Positions 61,933 to 64,000 of a DNA stretch of 64,000 bases are shown here, in pieces. The stretch spans positions 36,249 to 100,248 of the forward strand of contig NZ_NFLL01000009.1 of the NCBI RefSeq assembly GCF_002160895.1. The letters are read 5' to 3'. Both the position numbers and the translations under genes were made by a program. The stretch's first letter is position 1. Each line of letters begins with the position of its first letter. The notes under the pieces were generated by a model. The model saw only the letters and a program-made list of their open reading frames with translations, did not search any database and was not told the origin of the DNA. The DNA is from Faecalibacterium sp. An122. Its GTDB lineage: Bacteria > Bacillota > Clostridia > Oscillospirales > Ruminococcaceae.

Positions 61933-63120
61933 ATGCGTTACAGTGAATTACAGTGTAGTGAGGCCATCCACCAGGCCGTGGAGCGGATGGGCTTCGAGGA
62001 TATGACCGAAATTCAGGAGAAGGTGATCCCCCTCATGATGCAGGGGCGGGATATCATCGCCAAAGCCCCCACCGGCACCGGCAAGACCTGTGCCTTCGGC
62101 ATCCCGGTGGCCGAGCATATCGACCCGGAACAGGCCTGGCCCCAGGCGGTCATTCTGGCCCCCACCCGGGAGCTGGCCCAGCAGATTGCAGGGGATATGG
62201 AAGATCTGACTTACTTTATGCCGGGGGTCAAGGTGGCGTGTGTCTACGGCGGCGCCAACATGGACAAGCAGGCCCGCCGCCTGGCGGAGGGCTGCCAGAT
62301 CGTGGTGGCCACGCCCGGCCGCCTGATGGACCATTACAAGCACCGCAGCATCGACCTGAGCCATGTGACCCAGATTGTCCTGGACGAGGCGGACGAGATG
62401 CTGAATATGGGCTTTTACAAGGATGTGCGGCACATCATCGACCTGATGAAGAGCCGGAAGTCCCTGTCCATGTTCTCGGCCACCATCAGCCGGGAGGTTA
62501 TGGACATCGGCTGGCTGTACCAGCGGGATGCCGAGGAGATCACCGTCCAGCCCAAAGAGGAGAGCCAGCCCAAGATCACCCAGTACAAGCTGGAGACCTC
62601 CGGCCGCAATAAGCTGTCCGACCTGGCCCAGCTCATCATTGGAGAGGGTTATAAGCGGGTGATGGTGTTCTGTGATACCAAGTTCGGCACCGCCACCCTG
62701 GCCAATCAGCTGGCCCGTCTGGGCTTCTCGGTGGACTGCCTCCACGGCGACCTCTCCCAGAAGGACCGCAACCGGATTATGCAGAGCTTCCGGGATGGCA
62801 AGGTGTCGGTCCTGGTGGCTACCGATGTGGCCGCCCGCGGCATCGACGTGTCGGATGTGGACGCTGTGGTCAACTACGACGTTCCCTCGGACAATGAGCA
62901 TTATACCCACCGTATCGGCCGTACCGGCCGCGCCAAAAAGGAGGGCGTCAGCTACCTGTTCTATATGCCCGACGAGAAGAAGCGGGTGGATGAGCTGCTG
63001 CGGATGACCCGCAACACCGATCTGTGCCTGCCGGTCCACTTCGATTTCAACCACGAGCACATCGTGGTGGAGGAAAAGAAGGAGACGGGGGATAAGTTTC
63101 AGATACGGAGCTATTTCTAA
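61933..63120 (+). CDS. DEAD-box ATP-dependent RNA helicase
   Basis: 395 residues, core helicase only. It has a Q motif (FEDMTEIQEKVIP), motif I APTGTGKT (45-52), PTRELA, TPGR, DEAD (151-154), SAT (182-184), and HRIGRTGR in domain 2. It has no long C-terminal RNA-binding extension, unlike CshA or DbpA. It unwinds RNA in ribosome assembly or mRNA decay. ACGGAG precedes the ATG at 61933. Confidence 0.94.
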   Translation: MRYSELQCSEAIHQAVERMGFEDMTEIQEKVIPLMMQGRDIIAKAPTGTGKTCAFGIPVAEHIDPEQAWPQAVILAPTRELAQQIAGDMEDLTYFMPGVKVACVYGGANMDKQARRLAEGCQIVVATPGRLMDHYKHRSIDLSHVTQIVLDEADEMLNMGFYKDVRHIIDLMKSRKSLSMFSATISREVMDIGWLYQRDAEEITVQPKEESQPKITQYKLETSGRNKLSDLAQLIIGEGYKRVMVFCDTKFGTATLANQLARLGFSVDCLHGDLSQKDRNRIMQSFRDGKVSVLVATDVAARGIDVSDVDAVVNYDVPSDNEHYTHRIGRTGRAKKEGVSYLFYMPDEKKRVDELLRMTRNTDLCLPVHFDFNHEHIVVEEKKETGDKFQIRSYF

Positions 63121-63132
63121 ACCATTCCAAGG

Positions 63133-63160
63133 CCAGGGCCCCGTGCCCTGGTCTTTCTTA
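63133..63160 (+). terminator. Terminator-like hairpin after the helicase gene
   Basis: CCAGGGC (63133-63139) pairs with GCCCTGG (63145-63151), then TCTTTCTTAT. The imperfect T-run may allow read-through into the GNAT gene. Confidence 0.6.
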
Positions 63161-63175
63161 TAAGAGGAGAGAACC

Positions 63176-63658
63176 ATGGTAAAGCTGGTGCCGGTAGACC
63201 GCCAAAACGCAGCGGAGATTCTGCATTTGCAGGTGAAAAAGGAACAGAGGGCGTTTGTAGCCTCCAATGGGCAGAGTCTGGCCGAGGCAGAAACTGCCCT
63301 GGCAGCCGGCGGACGGGCCTTTCCCTTTGGCATCTATGCAGGAGAGCAGGCGGTAGGGTTTTTGATGGTGGGTTTTGGGACAGATGAGGAATGGATCGAC
63401 CCGCCGGCGGTGGCCCATGGCAATTACAGTCTGTGGCGATTGATGATCGACGAGCGCTATCAGCACAGGGGATATGGGACGGCCGCTCTCCAGCTGGCGC
63501 TGGATTGGATGCGGACATTGCCCTGCGGCCCGGCGGAGTATTGCTGGGTGTCCTATGCACCCCAGAATAAGGATGCAAGAGAGCTGTATAGACGCTTTGG
63601 ATTTTGTGAGACAGGGGAAATGACCGGCGGAGAGAGCATAGCAGTAAGGAGATTGTGA
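63176..63658 (+). CDS. GNAT-family N-acetyltransferase
   Basis: 160 residues. The acetyl-CoA loop is RYQHRGYGTAAL (about 97-108). The layout VKLVPVDRQNAAEILHLQV...SYAPQNKDARELYRRFGF resembles the BltD/PaiA-like polyamine N-acetyltransferase group, but the substrate is not certain. AGAGGAGAG precedes the ATG. It is the last protein gene before the rRNA operon leader. Confidence 0.86.
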   Translation: MVKLVPVDRQNAAEILHLQVKKEQRAFVASNGQSLAEAETALAAGGRAFPFGIYAGEQAVGFLMVGFGTDEEWIDPPAVAHGNYSLWRLMIDERYQHRGYGTAALQLALDWMRTLPCGPAEYCWVSYAPQNKDARELYRRFGFCETGEMTGGESIAVRRL

Positions 63659-63738
63659 GGGTTAAATTAAAAAATGAACACGTCATCGAAGAAAGTGAAA
63701 TAAAGTCAATTTTTGAGCAAAAAAGTTCCAGAAAATGC

Positions 63739-63767
63739 TTGACAAAAGTCAGACTCTGTAGTATTAT
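63739..63767 (+). promoter_or_regulatory. rRNA operon promoter P1
   Basis: TTGACA (63739-63744), 17 nt, TATTAT (63762-63767), with AT-rich sequence upstream (63660-63735) that may act as an UP element. Confidence 0.8.
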
Positions 63768-63854
63768 ACTCAGGCGCCCAGCGGAACAGCTTCCGCGAGA
63801 GTCCGAAAGAATGAAAGCACTTCAAAATCACTTGAAAAAAGATGAAAAAAGTGC

Positions 63855-63883
63855 TTGACAAAACGGACCGGACGTGATAAAAT
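63855..63883 (+). promoter_or_regulatory. rRNA operon promoter P2
   Basis: TTGACA (63855-63860), 17 nt, TAAAAT (63878-63883). Both promoters share a GCTTGACAAAA block. A GCGGAA/TTCCGC hairpin (about 63780-63796) lies between them. Confidence 0.85.
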
Positions 63884-63916
63884 AAACGGGTCGCCAGCCG
63901 AGAGGCTGAGCGGACA

Positions 63917-64000
63917 GGACCTTGAAAATTGAACAATATCGAATACTTGTAACGGAACCTTTAAAGTGTTGGAAACACTTAAAATTCCAAAAAGTAATTC
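63917..64000 (+). other. Leader of an rRNA operon (boxA-like region); 16S gene beyond the edge
   Basis: GGACCTTGAAAATTGAACAA (63917-63936) resembles the boxA/antitermination and pre-16S leader seen before Firmicute rRNA genes. AAGTGTT (63964-63970) pairs with AACACTT (63974-63980), with A/T pairs extending it, possibly part of the processing region. The 16S rRNA itself is not reached. Confidence 0.65.

Overview
The window is GC-rich, low-mobility core chromosome from a Firmicute of class Clostridia. The best inference is an Oscillospiraceae/Ruminococcaceae lineage related to Faecalibacterium, Gemmiger or Subdoligranulum. This rests on the rimP-nusA-ylxR-ylxQ-infB-rbfA-nrnA-truB-ribF cluster followed by rpsO-pnp, the PyrK/PyrD-type pyrimidine cluster, a THF riboswitch in front of folT-folC, tRNA genes with encoded CCA, strong AGGAGG ribosome-binding sites and a high-GC codon bias. 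The genus is not proven from this sequence. I see no insertion sequence, phage, CRISPR array or clear sign of recent transfer.

Layout. Bases 1-586: 5' part of a ClpP-like protease (minus). Bases 600-790: an unexplained structured element. Bases 921-2291: an NSS-family amino-acid transporter. Bases 2383-6570: a small membrane protein and an mglBAC-type galactose ABC importer (minus). Bases 7079-11584: a 1,501-residue fused acyl-CoA dehydratase activase (minus). Bases 12032-15871: Tat-exported alkaline phosphatase, MscL with a zinc ribbon, and an M3 oligopeptidase. Bases 15872-16759: a gene-free stretch with a 97-bp direct repeat and several hairpins. Bases 16760-18945: folT-folC under a THF riboswitch (minus). 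Bases 19022-19229: a candidate small RNA with its own promoter and terminator. Bases 19491-25074: MATE, exoA, MATE, a small membrane protein and pepV. Bases 25195-28019: acyl-ACP thioesterase and recG (minus). Bases 28167-28674: five tRNA genes (Phe, Gly, Asp, Gly, Cys; minus). Bases 28874-33661: a divergent type II topoisomerase pair and rlmH. Bases 33759-36644: glyS (minus) and an M29 aminopeptidase. Bases 36862-45123: the rimP-to-ribF operon. Bases 45186-46874: a Tat-exported carboxylesterase (minus). Bases 47141-51979: rpsO, pnp, glyA and cysE. Bases 52196-61270: pyrC-F-K-D with an attenuator and leader peptide, then pyrE-carA-carB from a separate promoter. Bases 61449-63658: HU, a DEAD-box helicase and a GNAT acetyltransferase. 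Bases 63739-64000: tandem strong promoters and the leader of an rRNA operon whose 16S gene lies beyond the right edge.

How the parts work together. Most genes serve translation and RNA metabolism (nusA-infB operon, rpsO-pnp, glyS, rlmH, tRNAs, rRNA leader) or nucleotide and one-carbon supply. The pyr genes make UMP from bicarbonate, glutamine and aspartate, except for the pyrB step, which is not in the window. GlyA and FolC/FolT handle folate one-carbon units, and CysE starts cysteine synthesis.

The most useful leads beyond ordinary annotation are: (i) a leader peptide ending exactly on an intrinsic terminator before pyrC, suggesting pyrBI-type UTP attenuation; (ii) the THF riboswitch; (iii) two or three unassigned structured RNA candidates; (iv) the structured repeat at 16428-16743; (v) the activase, in which two ASKHA halves each keep a Cys pair 39 residues apart; (vi) a divergent topoisomerase ATPase/TOPRIM subunit; and (vii) a recurring -35 hexamer, TTGCAT/TTGCAC, at many housekeeping promoters, while the rRNA and pyrC promoters use TTGACA.
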